Below, in pieces: positions 21,661 to 31,896 of a stretch of DNA of 64,000 nucleotides. A model generated the notes under the pieces. That model was not told the DNA's origin. It did no database searches and saw only the letters and a list, made by a program, of their open reading frames with translations. This DNA is from Molanna angustata (lineage: Eukaryota; Arthropoda; Insecta; Trichoptera; Molannidae), in contig OY754977.1 of NCBI GenBank assembly GCA_963576475.1, positions 14,753,443 to 14,817,442 of the forward strand. The letters run 5' to 3'. The translations under genes were made by a program, and so were the position numbers. Within the stretch, counting starts at the first letter, position 1. Each line of letters starts with the position of its first letter.

Positions 21661-22060
21661 TATTTATTTTTTAAGGTTACATACAGTTTTTTATATAAAC
21701 ATAAATTTTCAAAATGAATTAATAACTACAAAAACCAAGATTGTAACGCCAATTACTATAATACGGTCATTCAATAAAAATATATAACTTTAAACAATAC
21801 ACAATAATATATAACGATATATAATTATATACCCATAACATACATAATATTTGTATAAAAAAAAACAAGGAAAATTTACATGGGTATATTTTAATATGTT
21901 TGTGTAAATAATTTATGAACTTCGCATGTTGTGTTCACTTCCAATTGGATATTGACATTATGTAAAATTATTATGATATACTTTCTTGTATGCGATTGTC
22001 AATGTCTGTAAGTGTCCCAAATAAAATAAAATAAAATAAAATAAAAATAAACATACAAAA
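21661..22060 (+). mobile_element. Probable LINE or SINE 3' tail with (AAAAT)n
   Basis: Non-coding AT-rich sequence ending in 'aaataaaataaaataaaat' at 22018-22050, the kind of 3' terminus used by several LINEs here. No protein part visible. Confidence 0.4.
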
Positions 22061-22329
22061 TGAGAAAATATAAAAACCTTACAAGGGTAAGAAACAAAAA
22101 AAAAATTAATCAATATAAAGTAAACATATAAATAGATGCATACAAGCTAGGAGGTTTGGGACAGGACAATGGATGGGAATAGAAAGGGAAAATTAGGAAT
22201 ATAAAATCAATCATTGAGGAAGCCTCAACATACTCTTAAATATATATACTTCATTACAAGTGTATCTGAATTATCACATTCATCATATTCTTTTATACTA
22301 GATTCTATAAATAATATATTGAGTATTTG

Positions 22330-22475
22330 AATAATTATATTTTATCACGCAGAAATCCCTTTTTATAGATATTATAATTTTATTGGTTCAACACTTACTT
22401 ATATATTTGTGTATGATTTGATTTTAATATTTGGCTTGAAATGATTTTTATCAGCGATAAAATGTGGGCAACGTA
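22330..22475 (+). repeat. Short dispersed repeat K, copy 2
   Basis: Partner of 21040-21170; it carries an extra ~25 bp between the 'atatatttgtgtatga' and 'atcagcgataaa' blocks. Confidence 0.6.
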
Positions 22476-22855
22476 GAAAGGACATTAACCTAATAATAAT
22501 TTAAAAGGCGCTGTTTATTGATGCAAGATCACTCCAATGGCACTATGACTAATAAATTCATAATTATATACAAGTAACACAAATATATTTTGATAGTCTG
22601 TCATTTATATGGTCTGTATTCTCTTCGTCCGTTAAGTAAACTTGCGATGTCTAATGAACACCAAACAACTGTTGATTCAAGAGCAAAATAACAAACATAC
22701 CTACGCTTAAAAAATCGTTTTGATAAATGAAACAACTAGTGTTTAGTTCCGCTGTTAAGTTTTTAGAAAATTTGTATCGGTCAATGGAAGCCCATCTTCA
22801 GAATTTCTTGACCCAAATTGTAACTTATTAAAAAAAACTTCTTGAAGTACGCGAG
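22476..22855. other. No gene seen
   Basis: AT-rich spacer. Confidence 0.4.
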
Positions 22856-23175
22856 GCCTTTACATGTTGAACACACTAATTTTACATAACAGGACAAGAT
22901 ACTTTATAAAATTTGCAATATTTTAATCGATCCCCGTGATATACTCCATATACCAAATAGACATACCCGCTCTCAAAATATATTCAACATACCAGTATGC
23001 CACATTAATTACAGATATTTTTACCTATGTCAAGAATTCAGCGCGATAATAATACACATTTCAAACACAGAGATAATTTTCATGAAACTTTACAAAATTT
23101 TCCAAAACAGATCCCCTCTTCATAACGATTACTAAAAATTCCTCCTTCTCATCCTGAAACATACTTACTCGTATA
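22856..23175 (+). pseudogene. Possible degenerate LINE RT tail
   Basis: Across frames the plus strand reads HTRSQN(I/T)F-like, IPVCHINYRYFYLCQEF and 'FHETLQNF' words. 'R(S/T)......P..(R/H).NY..YF.......YN' is how several LINE ORF2 C-termini end. Three frameshifts are needed, so this is only a suggestion. Confidence 0.3.
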
Positions 23176-23339
23176 TGAGTATTTTTTAATTTATCTTTTA
23201 TTAATTTTGTTTTATCTTTATGAATTTAAATTGAAGAAAGTTTTTTTGGCTCAATTTTGATACAAATAATGAAATATAAGTGTACGTATTTTAAAACTGT
23301 AGCTTTCTAAAATGAAATAAATAAATAAATGGGTCCATT

Positions 23340-23510
23340 GGCTTAGATGGTCGATGGCAGAGCGGTTAGCGCGCTGGGCTAGTAATCCAGTGGTCGCGAG
23401 TTCGAATCCTCCCTCGACCGATTTCGTTCACCTATAGCACAAGCACTTATGCTTATTTTAGGGAACGTAGGAAGATGTATATTCATTTTTTATTTTAAAA
23501 AAATATTGGT
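23340..23510 (+). mobile_element. tRNA-derived SINE, family 2
   Basis: GGTCGATGGCAGAGCGGTTA at 23351 (A box TGGCAGAGCGG), loop CTAGTAA flanked by CTGGG and TCCAG, then B box GAGTTCGAATCC, acceptor-like CTCGACC, then the family tail CGATTTCGTTCACCTATAGC, AAGCACTTATG and GGAACGTAGGAAGATG with an A/T-rich end. The 5' part still folds as a near-complete cloverleaf, but the missing variable-arm pairing and the long tail show a SINE rather than a tRNA gene. Confidence 0.85.
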
Positions 23511-23559
23511 TTTCTATGCAGTTTTAAGGTACATTAAGAAATTATTTACCATTGAAGGC

Positions 23560-24065
23560 AAAACCACACAATTCGATGAATACAAATACAATCCATTTCA
23601 TTTTTAATAGTCGTTATAAAGGACGTGTTTATAAAAAAAGTGGGCAAGGGCGCGAGCACTCTAGCAGAAGTATGGCGTGTTTCACGCCCAATGGTATGTA
23701 TTTATTCCGTGCCCAGGGACCAAACAGTTTAGTGCCCCGCCCGTCTAGATTAACGATCACAAGTCACTAAACCCGAAGAAGGTGAAAACTTTTCCAAGTA
23801 TGTATATTAACCGTTCTTCGATAACGATTTGTTAATGGTAATTTTATGTTACATGTCAGTCAACCGCCGCGCCAGGTGGTGGTGTGAGATCCCGAAACTT
23901 TAACTTTTCCACTCGACTACAAATGCCGGATCGTTTTCGCTTGCTTGCGGGGCGGGGCGCGTCGTCGCCGGCGACAAATCAGATCTCGCGTCCGTTTGTC
24001 GCGCGTCCCCGCGTGCGTCACGCTAGCTACCTGGTGGAGATAGTCATATTATGTCTCTGAGATAT
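23560..24065. promoter_or_regulatory. GC- and CpG-rich island
   Basis: A steep local GC rise in otherwise AT-rich DNA, strongest at 23925-24030 (GGGGCGGGGCGCGTCGTCGC, GTCGCGCGTCCCCGCGTGCG). GGGGCGGGGC is an Sp1-type GC box. Upstream, 23620-23760 is also GC-richer and keeps a 72-codon frame ending RPSRLTITSH. No shared copy elsewhere in the window, so a single-copy host promoter or first exon is possible; an LTR is an alternative. No splice-supported exon could be fixed. Confidence 0.4.
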
Positions 24066-24537
24066 TGAGCGAACATGCATCATGCAATGTGTCAAAATAA
24101 ATCAACGAATTATTGTCAGTTTTCCCGTAGATAAGAGAATGCTTGTTTACGCTGAATTCCAACATAAATATATCTGTTTCTATACTTGTTTGCTTACCAT
24201 ATACCTTTTTCACTAAAAAAAATGACTTCTCTTACTTTCAAACACCGTTTTATGGGTGTTTTTTAACGTTTTACGTTTATGTCGTGCTTACGTTTATGTC
24301 TTCTTTACGTTTATGTCTTGCTTCAATTTTGTACGTTTATGTCTTGCTTCAATTAAATGAGCAATTATTGTGTACGTATTTGCTACTGTATACATGATTT
24401 ATTGTCATTTTCATTACTACTAAAAAACATGATTATTATCAATATTCATGGTTGTATAATTTTGTAGCTTTTTCATTTGTGGGCTTTTTCTACTGCAAAT
24501 AAACAAATATTAAGTTTTTTGACAATTTATTAACATC
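24066..24537. other. No gene; small minisatellite-like cluster
   Basis: ACGTTTATGTC occurs four times in about 75 bp (24272, 24290, 24306, 24333), three with CTTGCTT-like linkers. A short stem ACACCGTTTTATGGGTGT lies at 24242. No coding region. Confidence 0.6.
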
Positions 24538-24757
24538 TCAATTGAGACGTAGTTGAAATGTATTATAGGAGAGCCGGGAACTCAAGACACCTACAGAGCG
24601 TACGACCTGTCATCGGCTCTATACAAGGTAGGGAACTCAATAAGAAGGCATAATAAGTAAACGTTGCGCAAGCGTATAAAGTGACCACGTAAAACCAGCC
24701 GAAAACAGATCATGTTCCCTGTAGGTGACTTGAATTCATGGTTCCCCAATAATATAT
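24538..24757. mobile_element. Foldback family B, near-complete copy
   Basis: Left arm: CTCAATTGAGACGTAGTTGA, 'attataggaga', GCCGGGAACTCAAGACACCT, ACGACCTGTCATCGG. Centre: AACTCAATAAGAAGGCATAA, GCGCAAGCGTATAAAGTGAC and GTAAAACCAGCCGA. Right arm: CCCTGTAGGTGACTTGAATT and 'ggttccccaataatatattcca', the inverse of the left arm. A foldback MITE; partial copies are at 2873, 27003, 47530, 49296 and 55790. Confidence 0.75.
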
Positions 24758-25030
24758 TCCACATTCGGGTTTATTAGATGATACCGACAGGGGAAAAAAA
24801 TCCAATGTTTGCGTATTTATGCAACTATAAAAGTATTCAAATTTTAGGGTTAAAAAATATTCCGTGAGGTTTATTGAAAATTCCAAAAAGTTTGAATATC
24901 CCATAGTATTATCCAAATAAGTACAATAAATTAATCATGAAAATGCCAATAATTCAACGAAATAGTGCCATATTCTCAATATTTAAATACATGTTATAAG
25001 AAAACAAAAAACAACGTTTTTCAAAATAAA
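24758..25030. other. No gene seen
   Basis: AT-rich spacer. Confidence 0.35.
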
Positions 25031-25211
25031 CCGGATACAGAAATGACCTGCTCTCTTATCCGAACAAACTAAACTTATAAATAGAACGTGTGTAGTACTT
25101 TTGTAGTTGATGGGCGAGGTTTGCACACCTCGCACATATACGCGTTCTATACATAGTTCTTAAGTTGTATAAGTTTGTTAGGATGAGAGAGCGGGTCAGC
25201 TCCGAAACCGG
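25031..25211. mobile_element. TIR element, family C
   Basis: Left end CCGGATACAGAAATGACCTG, CTCTCTTATCC, AACAAACT and ACTTATA; right end TATAAGTTTGTT, GGATGAGAGAGCGGGTCAGC and CCGAAACCGG. The arms (~48 bp) pair with a few mismatches. The centre has its own stem, GCGAGGTTTGCACACCTCGC (25109-25128), and inverse words 'tagaacgtgtgta'/'tatacgcgttcta'. TAAA lies at both outer edges and may be a target duplication. No transposase. Confidence 0.8.
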
Positions 25212-25259
25212 TAAACATAAAATATTCTATAGCAGTAAAAGCAACAAGTTGTAATTTGA

Positions 25260-25822
25260 ATTGATTTGTTAAAATGTGCCACAAACAATATCTTTCAAGT
25301 ATAAAGTATTTCCATATAAATAAACTGGATGCATTGCGAACTCAGCAATCAAGGGTCACTCGCACATCCACCTCCCAAAATTTTCAGCCACCACACACCA
25401 ACACCATTTTTGCTAGGAAGACATATAATTATTTGGCACCTATATTGTACAGTGGAATGCCAGAGAAGACGAAATCAGTAAAAAACCCTGCAAAATTTAA
25501 GCAACACTGCCTGTACTTTTTATGTGGTCACCCTACATAGCAATAGGTCTGTTGCTGCTGTGTTGGGTTAATGGGTTGTTTGCCACCAGCCTGTGTGTGA
25601 TTATTTGTGTTATATATATATGTATGTTTTGTTGTATGTTTTTGTTTTGTGATTTTATGTTTGTATAATTTAAATATGTAAGTTTGCTTCTCCCGACACA
25701 GGACATTCCTACTGGGAGAGGCCAACGTTAATATGAAATGTTTTTTGTTTTTTTTATAATGATGTTATTATTGCTTTCTTTCTGTTATGTTCAAATAAAT
25801 AAATAAAATAAATAAATACATA
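25260..25822 (+). pseudogene. LINE 3' end: RT tail, 3' UTR and A-rich tail
   Basis: An 88-codon frame (25274-25540) ends in TIFARKTYNYLAPILYSGMP and 'KNPAKFKQHCLYFL'. 'F..K...Y..P.LWN..P....I....FK..L...L' is the normal end of Jockey/CR1-type ORF2, with the tryptophan replaced here. The 3' UTR has a small stem (CTCCCGACACAGG / CTACTGGGAG at 25688-25718) and closes with 'aaataaataaaataaataaa' at 25793-25818. 5' truncated. Confidence 0.7.
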
Positions 25823-26194
25823 AAGATATGATTTTCCGTTCTATAACTACGGAGGTCATCCTTAGTCCAGAAAATGTTACAAAGAAATTTGAAAAAACTG
25901 TGGCGGTCCTTTTGATGAAAATTTGATATTCACATAGCAAGAGCATGTCAGCAAAAATATTCCATGAAAAAAATACGTAACCAGGATTTAAAATTTATAA
26001 AGCGCATACATTAATAATATTAAATCCGTAATGAAGCTGGGTTTATTCGACATGTTTATAATATAATGAAAAACCTTCCACACATTTTTTGTCAAGAGTG
26101 AAATAATTCGTAAAGTTTTATTTATTTAGATGAAATTTACAGGCTTTTAGAGTGTCAACTCCTCAGGAATGAAGTGAGGAAAGAATGCGGGTAA
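25823..26194. other. No gene seen
   Basis: AT-rich; nothing recognised. Confidence 0.4.
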
Positions 26195-26300
26195 TGAGAG
26201 AACTTTCCGAATCGGGGCTGGTTCAACTGAAATTATTTAAGCTTATAAAAAGATTTATGGCCCGATTCGGAGACACATTAAAACTTTTGTTTGCCTTAAT
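26195..26300. mobile_element. Small palindromic element
   Basis: TCCGAATCGGG (26207-26217) faces CCCGATTCGGA (26262-26272), a perfect 11-bp inverted repeat around a 44-bp AT-rich loop. Partial pairing may extend outward. Probably a MITE relic. Confidence 0.45.
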
Positions 26301-27002
26301 GAATTCTCCCAGATACAATAACTCATTCTCTTGATTCGATTAATGTCTTTAGATAATGTATCTTTATTTGTACAAAAATCTGTTCGTGGATATTTCAATT
26401 ATTTTGGCTTCTCTTTCACAGTTGAAATATCAATGTTTATTTTAACATTCCGACTTTTGTGTGATCTTCGTTCATCGTCGGTTTTATTCACAGTGGATTT
26501 TGGAAATACATCACTGATTCACTCATCCGTTATTTTCATTTAAGTGTTATATTGAAATCTTCTTTATTTCTTTCTAGGGTTGAACATTATTCTTCAATAT
26601 ATTTTCTCCGAATATCAAATCAGTTCCGTCAATGCATTCTTCCAAGACAATTAGATGTAGATAGATTTCTGAATTCTCAACCAAATAATTTGGATTATTC
26701 CAGTAAGTAAAAAAACATAGATATACAGCAAAAAAAACTTAATTACCTACTTTTCGTATGGTTTTGGTAGTGAAGGCTCGGTTCCACTGCCTCTGGCTTC
26801 GCCTCGTTGAGAAAAAAGGATAATCCTGACTGTGAGTGTGCAGTCGGCGAAACCCGTGAGACAAGACTTCCAGCTTAAGAAAAGTTTTTCTAAGTCAGAT
26901 AGATGAATACTTATTTTGTTGGAAATTCGTTACTTTCCATCATCAAAGAAAAATCGCTTTTTTAAGTTCCATATGCAACATTGATTTTTTTCCCTGTCGG
27001 GA
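26301..27002. other. No gene seen
   Basis: AT-rich with a 70-codon open frame (26331-26543) that shows no motif. A GC-richer stretch 26770-26870 is unrecognised. Confidence 0.4.
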
Positions 27003-27260
27003 GTCAATGATATTTTTGTAACGCCTCTTGTAACAGTTCAATAGATGGTGTTACAAAAAGCTTTCTTCGTTACTTCATAAATGGCAATGGTAAAAATATC
27101 TTCTTTTCATACAATCAGCTTCTCATTATTAAAATATAGGTATAGAACTTTCTAAATTGCATTCATAAGAGAACTCAATAAGAAGGCATAATTGCGTTAC
27201 GCAAGCGCATAAAATGATCGCGTAAACCGGCCGATGACATGTTGTAAGCCCTGCCTTCCA
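27003..27260 (+). mobile_element. Foldback family B-related, longer variant, copy 1
   Basis: Matches 55790-56000 collinearly: 'gttacaaaaa', 'cttc.ttacttcata', CAGTTTCTCATTATTAAAAT-type word (here CAGCTTCTCATTATTAAAAT), 'agaacttt', 'ttgcatt', AACTCAATAAGAAGGCATA, then GCGCATAAAATGATCGCGTA and CCGGCCGATGACATG. This shows family B has an outer segment not present in the 24538 copy. Confidence 0.65.
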
Positions 27261-27564
27261 ACATCTAATATAAGAACTTATTCATTATTGAATTGTTTAA
27301 AAAAATCTAAAAAAAGGGCAGCGAGAAGTTCATGATGCCCACTAGATAATATTTCAAAAACGATTTCATCTTGGAAAACTAACAGGTACTTTTTCAAAAA
27401 GGTAATGTCAATTTTACACGCATACAATAACAAATAGTCATATTTTGAATAAAACGAACTAAATACTTCACAAATGACTATTGTCAGAAATAGTCTTTTA
27501 CAAAAATAATTGTTTCACAAATCAAGATTCGTAAGTAGTAGATATCTAACTTACAAAACCACTA

Positions 27565-27805
27565 AACCCGAGAAACGTGGACTGCCTGGAGCAGTCGGCC
27601 CAACCGCTTGAAGCAGACGGTTCACTGCAACACGACTGCTTCGAGCTGCCAGCGTACATTCACTTGCAATATGGAGTTATAGCGGTGCAGCTGACTGCTT
27701 AAAGCTTGTTTGCTTGGTTCACCTGCAACACGACTGCTTCAAGCGGTTCGTGTTACAGCTTGAAGCAATTTACCCCAACTGCTACAAGCAGTCCGTGTGT
27801 CTGGG
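27565..27805. mobile_element. TIR element, family F, with GCTTGAAGC words
   Basis: Left arm CGTGGACTGCCTGGAGCAGT ... CCGCTTGAAGCAGACGG; right arm, inverted, CCGTGTTACAGCTTGAAGC-like ... ACTGCTACAAGCAGTCCGTG. Between the arms TGCAACACGACTGCTTC occurs twice (27629, 27728). GCTTGAAGC/GCTTCAAGC-type words recur at least five times, so the element is internally repetitive. GC content is clearly above its surroundings. No frame. Confidence 0.6.
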
Positions 27806-28107
27806 TACTTAGAGGGACAAATCTTGGCCCAATATTGCAATAATAACAATCATTGAATAAAATAAAGAGAGAATTCCGCAATCGGATTCTGTTATCTGTT
27901 TTGTGTACATATGTATGTATATGATAATAATTGTTACATGAACAAGATCTCCGATAGTCAAGATTTAAAATAATCCCAACCATGAATTAACCAAGAAGTT
28001 CTATCAAAGTTATGGTGCCTTATTATTGGTTGATTCCCATTTAGTTTTTTTTTTTTTTAAATAGATCTAAGTCACACCTTTAATGCTTTACATTTAAAGA
28101 GATCTGA
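27806..28107. other. No gene seen
   Basis: AT-rich with a T-run at 28049-28060 just before the LINE 3' UTR copy. Confidence 0.35.
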
Positions 28108-28315
28108 AGTCAATGACAGTCCACGAGTGTGAATCTTCTATTTACATTTGTCGATTGTTCTTTTTGCACTATGGTGTAGAGATTGCTAATCTAGAGAGCA
28201 CCATGAGCTACTTTACGTGCTATGCATTTTTTTGTCGCGCGTTCAGCGTTCTGTGAAGGGGCCGTTTACAGTCCCAATATGCAGAGCTAGTGGTTGTGGA
28301 AGTAGAGAAACCATT
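28108..28315 (+). mobile_element. 3' UTR of R1-like LINE, copy 2
   Basis: Matches the reverse complement of 12426-12640: CGAGTGTGAATCTTCTATTT, 'cgattgttctttttgcac', TGCATTTTTTTGTCGCGC, TTCTGTGAAGGGGCCGTTTA, CAGTCCCAATATGCAGAGC. No coding portion adjoins, so this copy is truncated within the UTR. Confidence 0.7.
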
Positions 28316-28997
28316 CGTTTCTTGAAGCTCTTTCATAAATCAATCTCATTTACATTGGAAATTTAATCTTCATTATGATTTTCTAATTAACGTTTTTATA
28401 ATTGTTCTCACCATTTTTCTTTAACATCGATGCCTTAATTAGTTTTCAAGCTATTTATCCTATCTATTTATAAGCCTTTTTTTATTAGTTATGTAATGGT
28501 TCAACAGTTTGCAATGCTCTTTCTGTATTTTTTACTGTTAATAGAAGGTATTTTACGTTATGCAACGGATAGTGCTGCGTCAGATATTAGATATCTGAGC
28601 TTTTTAATAAACGAGTAGAATATAGAGGGAGAGACGGATATAAGATGGAATTAAGTCTGTTTCAAAGAATATTTACCTTATATCTAGTCATGTCCATCTC
28701 AAGGATGGTAATAATAAAAATAAGCATTGTAATAGGAACCAAATCTCACACATATACATATGGAAATCCTTGCAATCATTCATTACTTGATCCAAAATTC
28801 GTGCAAAGTTTCATTCGCACTTAATCGTAATTCAAACTTCTGACATTTCCTTAAGGAAAAGATTCTAGAATTTTCGTCATGGAGAGGGGCTGTGTGCACA
28901 TATTTCAATGGAGTAAAAAACTCTTATTTGTGACCTGAGCAGCCCATGTGATTTCTCATATTATTTTCCGAAAACTATATTATTTTATTTTATTTTA
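28316..28997. other. No gene seen
   Basis: AT-rich; nothing recognised. Confidence 0.4.
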
Positions 28998-29125
28998 TAT
29001 AGCTTCTCGGGCAACTAACGGGTACTAGATATGCCACATTCTGGAGACTTACGATAATAATCGTCTCACAGATCCAGATTGAAAACACAATTAAAAACTG
29101 TGTCCCCACCGGGAATCGAATCGGG
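28998..29125 (-). mobile_element. SINE family 1, body only
   Basis: Minus strand runs from the B-box edge (CGGGAATCGAAT at 29109) through 'gtttttaattgtgttttcaat' to 'gaatgtggcat' and AGTTGCCCGAGAAGCTATAT. The A-box half of the tRNA head is lost. Confidence 0.75.
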
Positions 29126-29352
29126 AATTATATTTAATATGGTCATGCTAGTGTTTTCTCATGCAACATTCGTCATGTTTGTATCATTTCCCAATCTTGT
29201 AATTATAATAAAAAAAATCTTGATATATAATTTTTGCCAAAGATCTTCCGGTTGCGCAGACCCCAAATTGTTACTTTTTGCTTCGCTGGTTTACGTGCAA
29301 ATCGCCCCCTCCTCAGATAAAAGTTGTTTGGCTACAACTCTATTAATGTTTA

Positions 29353-29540
29353 TTTGGCCGACCGCCGCGGCGGAGTTGGTAAGCACGGTTTGGCATCCGT
29401 GCGGGCGTCCTGGGTTCAATCCGCAGAAGAGAAATTTATTTAAATTTATTTCTTACGCAACATTTGTTTCTCTGGACTAGAAACACTTGTAAATTGGAAG
29501 TAATTGACATGTGGCATAAACTTGCCACTAACGCACGGTG
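29353..29540 (+). mobile_element. tRNA-derived SINE, family 3, copy 1
   Basis: GGCCGACCGCCGCGGCGGAG TTGG head (A-box region GGCGGAGTTGG), B box GGGTTCAATCC at 29411, then AGAAATTTATTTAAATTTAT, 'tctta(c)gcaac' and a 'ctggactagaaacactt' word. Body matches 40303-40445. The head differs from families 1 and 2, so it is a separate SINE. Confidence 0.65.
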
Positions 29541-30354
29541 CAAGTAAGTGTTTGTTATATTAATATTTTTTTTTGAACAGACACATAGTTTATTTTTTTA
29601 TAATTATCATTCTGCCTGACGATTATTTAATTTAATTGAATGGAGGTTATTTAATTTCTTTATTTTCTTACATGTTATTAACGTGTTGTGTTATTCCGTT
29701 TTCTGAAAAACCTATTTTGACATTTAAGTTACATATGTGGCCATGCATAATTCTTTTTTTTTTGGTCAACCCATTCCATTTCGTACAATTGTTTATATTT
29801 ATTTCATCTAATAATCAAGTATGAGACGTAACATGAATGTAAGTAAAGTTGTGAAAGTGTATTGCTTTCGTTTTTGTCTGCCAGCATAATGGTTTGTATG
29901 TATGATATACAATCTTCGTTCACCCTTTCAACGTAGCCAAACTAACTATGATTTTTTTATATATTTAAAAAAAAAGAAAAAAATATATTAAGATTATTTT
30001 TAAATATTCTATGCATATACCAGCTTGTCGAAAAATTGTAACGTAATTAAAAGCGCGATAGAAATCACTTCGTTGGCAATGATCTTTATAAGCGATACAA
30101 TATTGTATTTTATAACGAGGTTAGCGAAATTCACGGTATACCTAAGTAATTAATGTTCGTTGAAGGTGAAAGCAGATTGTAAAGAAATAAATTTTTCATA
30201 AATAATATACATTGATCACTATCGGGGCGATATTTGAATAATTACCCGACAGACTCTCCTTGACTTCAGTTGTATAGAAACAACGTTAGAATAATATTAA
30301 CCATCACCAATTATGTACTTATAATGTTATATATCTTTTTGTTTGGTTTTAATC
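29541..30354. other. No gene seen
   Basis: AT-rich. A 62-codon open frame at 29636-29824 is hydrophobic and motif-free. Confidence 0.4.
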
Positions 30355-30610
30355 TTGGAGATTGGTTGGAAGTAAAGCCATGCATCTCTTCCTCCACTCC
30401 GCTTGATCTTCAGCGACTCTCTTCAACTCTATGTAGGAAGTATACTTCATGTCCTCGCACACCTGTTCTAGATACTCCAGGCGGGAACACACCAACTGCT
30501 GGTTCTTCCCTCAACCATTTCCTCCAAGATGATGTGTGAAAGATCGTCGTGTCCTAACACATGGCCTATCCAATTTTCCCGTCTTTCAGATATGGTATTT
30601 GATGTTTCGC
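30355..30610 (-). pseudogene. LINE RT C-terminal tail
   Basis: Minus frames read 'RENWIGHVLGHDDLSHII' then, after a shift, YLEQVCEDMKYTSYIELKR and VAEDQAEWRKRCMALLPTN. 'W.GH(V/I).RHD.L...(I/V)(L/M)(E/Q)G...' followed by 'YLEQ(V/I)..D.....Y.ELK(R/L).A.(D/N)R..WR.R' is a common insect LINE ORF2 terminus; 49490-49715 belongs to the same type. At least two frame breaks. Confidence 0.75.
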
Positions 30611-31147
30611 ATGTTGTTATAAGTCAATTTAACTGAACAATGGCAACAAGCCACACGGACGCATTTTTACAGTCTATATCTAAGATAAAATAAGAAGTAA
30701 AATAACATCTCACCACCCATTACGAAAGTAGTGCCTTTTTGTGTAGGTGAAACGAGACCGATGTGTGGGGATGCATTCACGTATCATACTTCCTTTTGTA
30801 AGGTAATGCACAACAGCGCACCTTTAGTAGGTGTCCTCACATTTTGGGATATGCCGCAGTGGTGTAAATGAATTATACACATATGTAGGCGTAAACTATC
30901 GGAAGTATAAAGATTTGAACCCTAGTCTAATACGATATTGCAAGTCTGGTATACCAAGTTGAGCGAATAGTTACTCATAGTTAACAAAGAATAAGAAAAG
31001 AGCAAATAATTACACATAGTCAATTGTAAAGAAATTTTCGATAACATTATCATATTCCAATATTTACTTCTAGCTTGGAATCACAAAAGTCAAAAAAAAA
31101 AATACTCGAATTTTAATTGTTTCTTTCTGATCACACTGTCCCGTCAT
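30611..31147. other. No gene seen
   Basis: AT-rich; nothing recognised. Confidence 0.4.
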
Positions 31148-31335
31148 CAGGGGTGCAAGTCTGGTTCAATCGGCCAAATCAAAACCTTTGTGATTACCCA
31201 CATCATGGATATAATTATTATATGGAGTTCTATAATATCTTTAGATGTCATAGAACTCAATAAGATAATTATATCCATAGTATGGGTAATCACTGGGGTT
31301 TTGATTTCGCCGGTCAAACCAGACTTGCCCCCCAG
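31148..31335. mobile_element. Foldback element family A, copy A3 (near-complete)
   Basis: CAGGGGTGCAAGTCTGGTT at the left, AACCAGACTTGCCCCCCAG at the right, with the same palindromic body. The centre (TATCTTTAGATGTCATAGAA) is the inverse of A1's centre (TATGACATCTAAAGATATTA), so A3 lies in the opposite orientation. The right inner arm is altered (AATAAGATAATTA). Confidence 0.85.
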
Positions 31336-31639
31336 GTGTTTATATACCTAATTCTCCTGAAGAGATAATTATTGCTAAATATGTTGGAAAAGCCACGTCT
31401 CTATTTAAATTCAGAATATTACCTTTCCATAAACTAAAATTTGAATGAATTGCAGTCTAGACTCTAAACTTTTACCAGGAATAGAGAACTTGTATTCATC
31501 ATTATTTATTCATAGTCGTTACCTGTATGCAATTTCTCCTGATCTCTGAAAATACATTCTTTGTTCAGTATTTTTAGATTCAGACTTCCTAATGAACAAT
31601 TTGCGAATAATGATGGGTATTATTTTTTAACAATTTTTA
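31336..31639. other. No gene seen
   Basis: AT-rich spacer. Confidence 0.35.
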
Positions 31640-31890
31640 ACAGACTACCAAAAACGCAGATGTTATCAAGTCGACGTGATTTTTTCATGTATATTCAACA
31701 ATTACTTTTTTACCACGCTGTCCAATTTCGATGATTCTTTCTTCATTACATAGGGGGTTCAATTTGTCCCATTCCCATTTCAACAAAATCTGATCATAGG
31801 ATCCATGAGAAAATCATTTACATCTTCAATTTTTACTTCAGCAATAGTAATTATTTACCACATTGTCCGATTGAACTGATTCCTTTTTTA
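31640..31890 (+). repeat. Dispersed repeat, family D, copy 2, left part
   Basis: Matches the reverse complement of 62520-62690: 'gattttttcatgta', TTTTTACCACGCTGTCCAAT, TTCGATGATTCTTTCTTCAT and CATCTTCAATTTTTACTTCA. The match resumes at 32610 beyond an inserted RT pseudogene. Confidence 0.6.
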
Positions 31891-31896
31891 CTTACT

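Noticed and set aside
23348..23422. Functional tRNA-Thr or tRNA-Ser gene
   Set aside because: Cloverleaf pairing is imperfect and the same head with the same long tail recurs at 18039-18224 and 49765; it is a SINE.
23552..23770. 72-codon frame in the GC-rich island as a gene
   Set aside because: No recognisable domain; GC-rich sequence alone lowers stop frequency.
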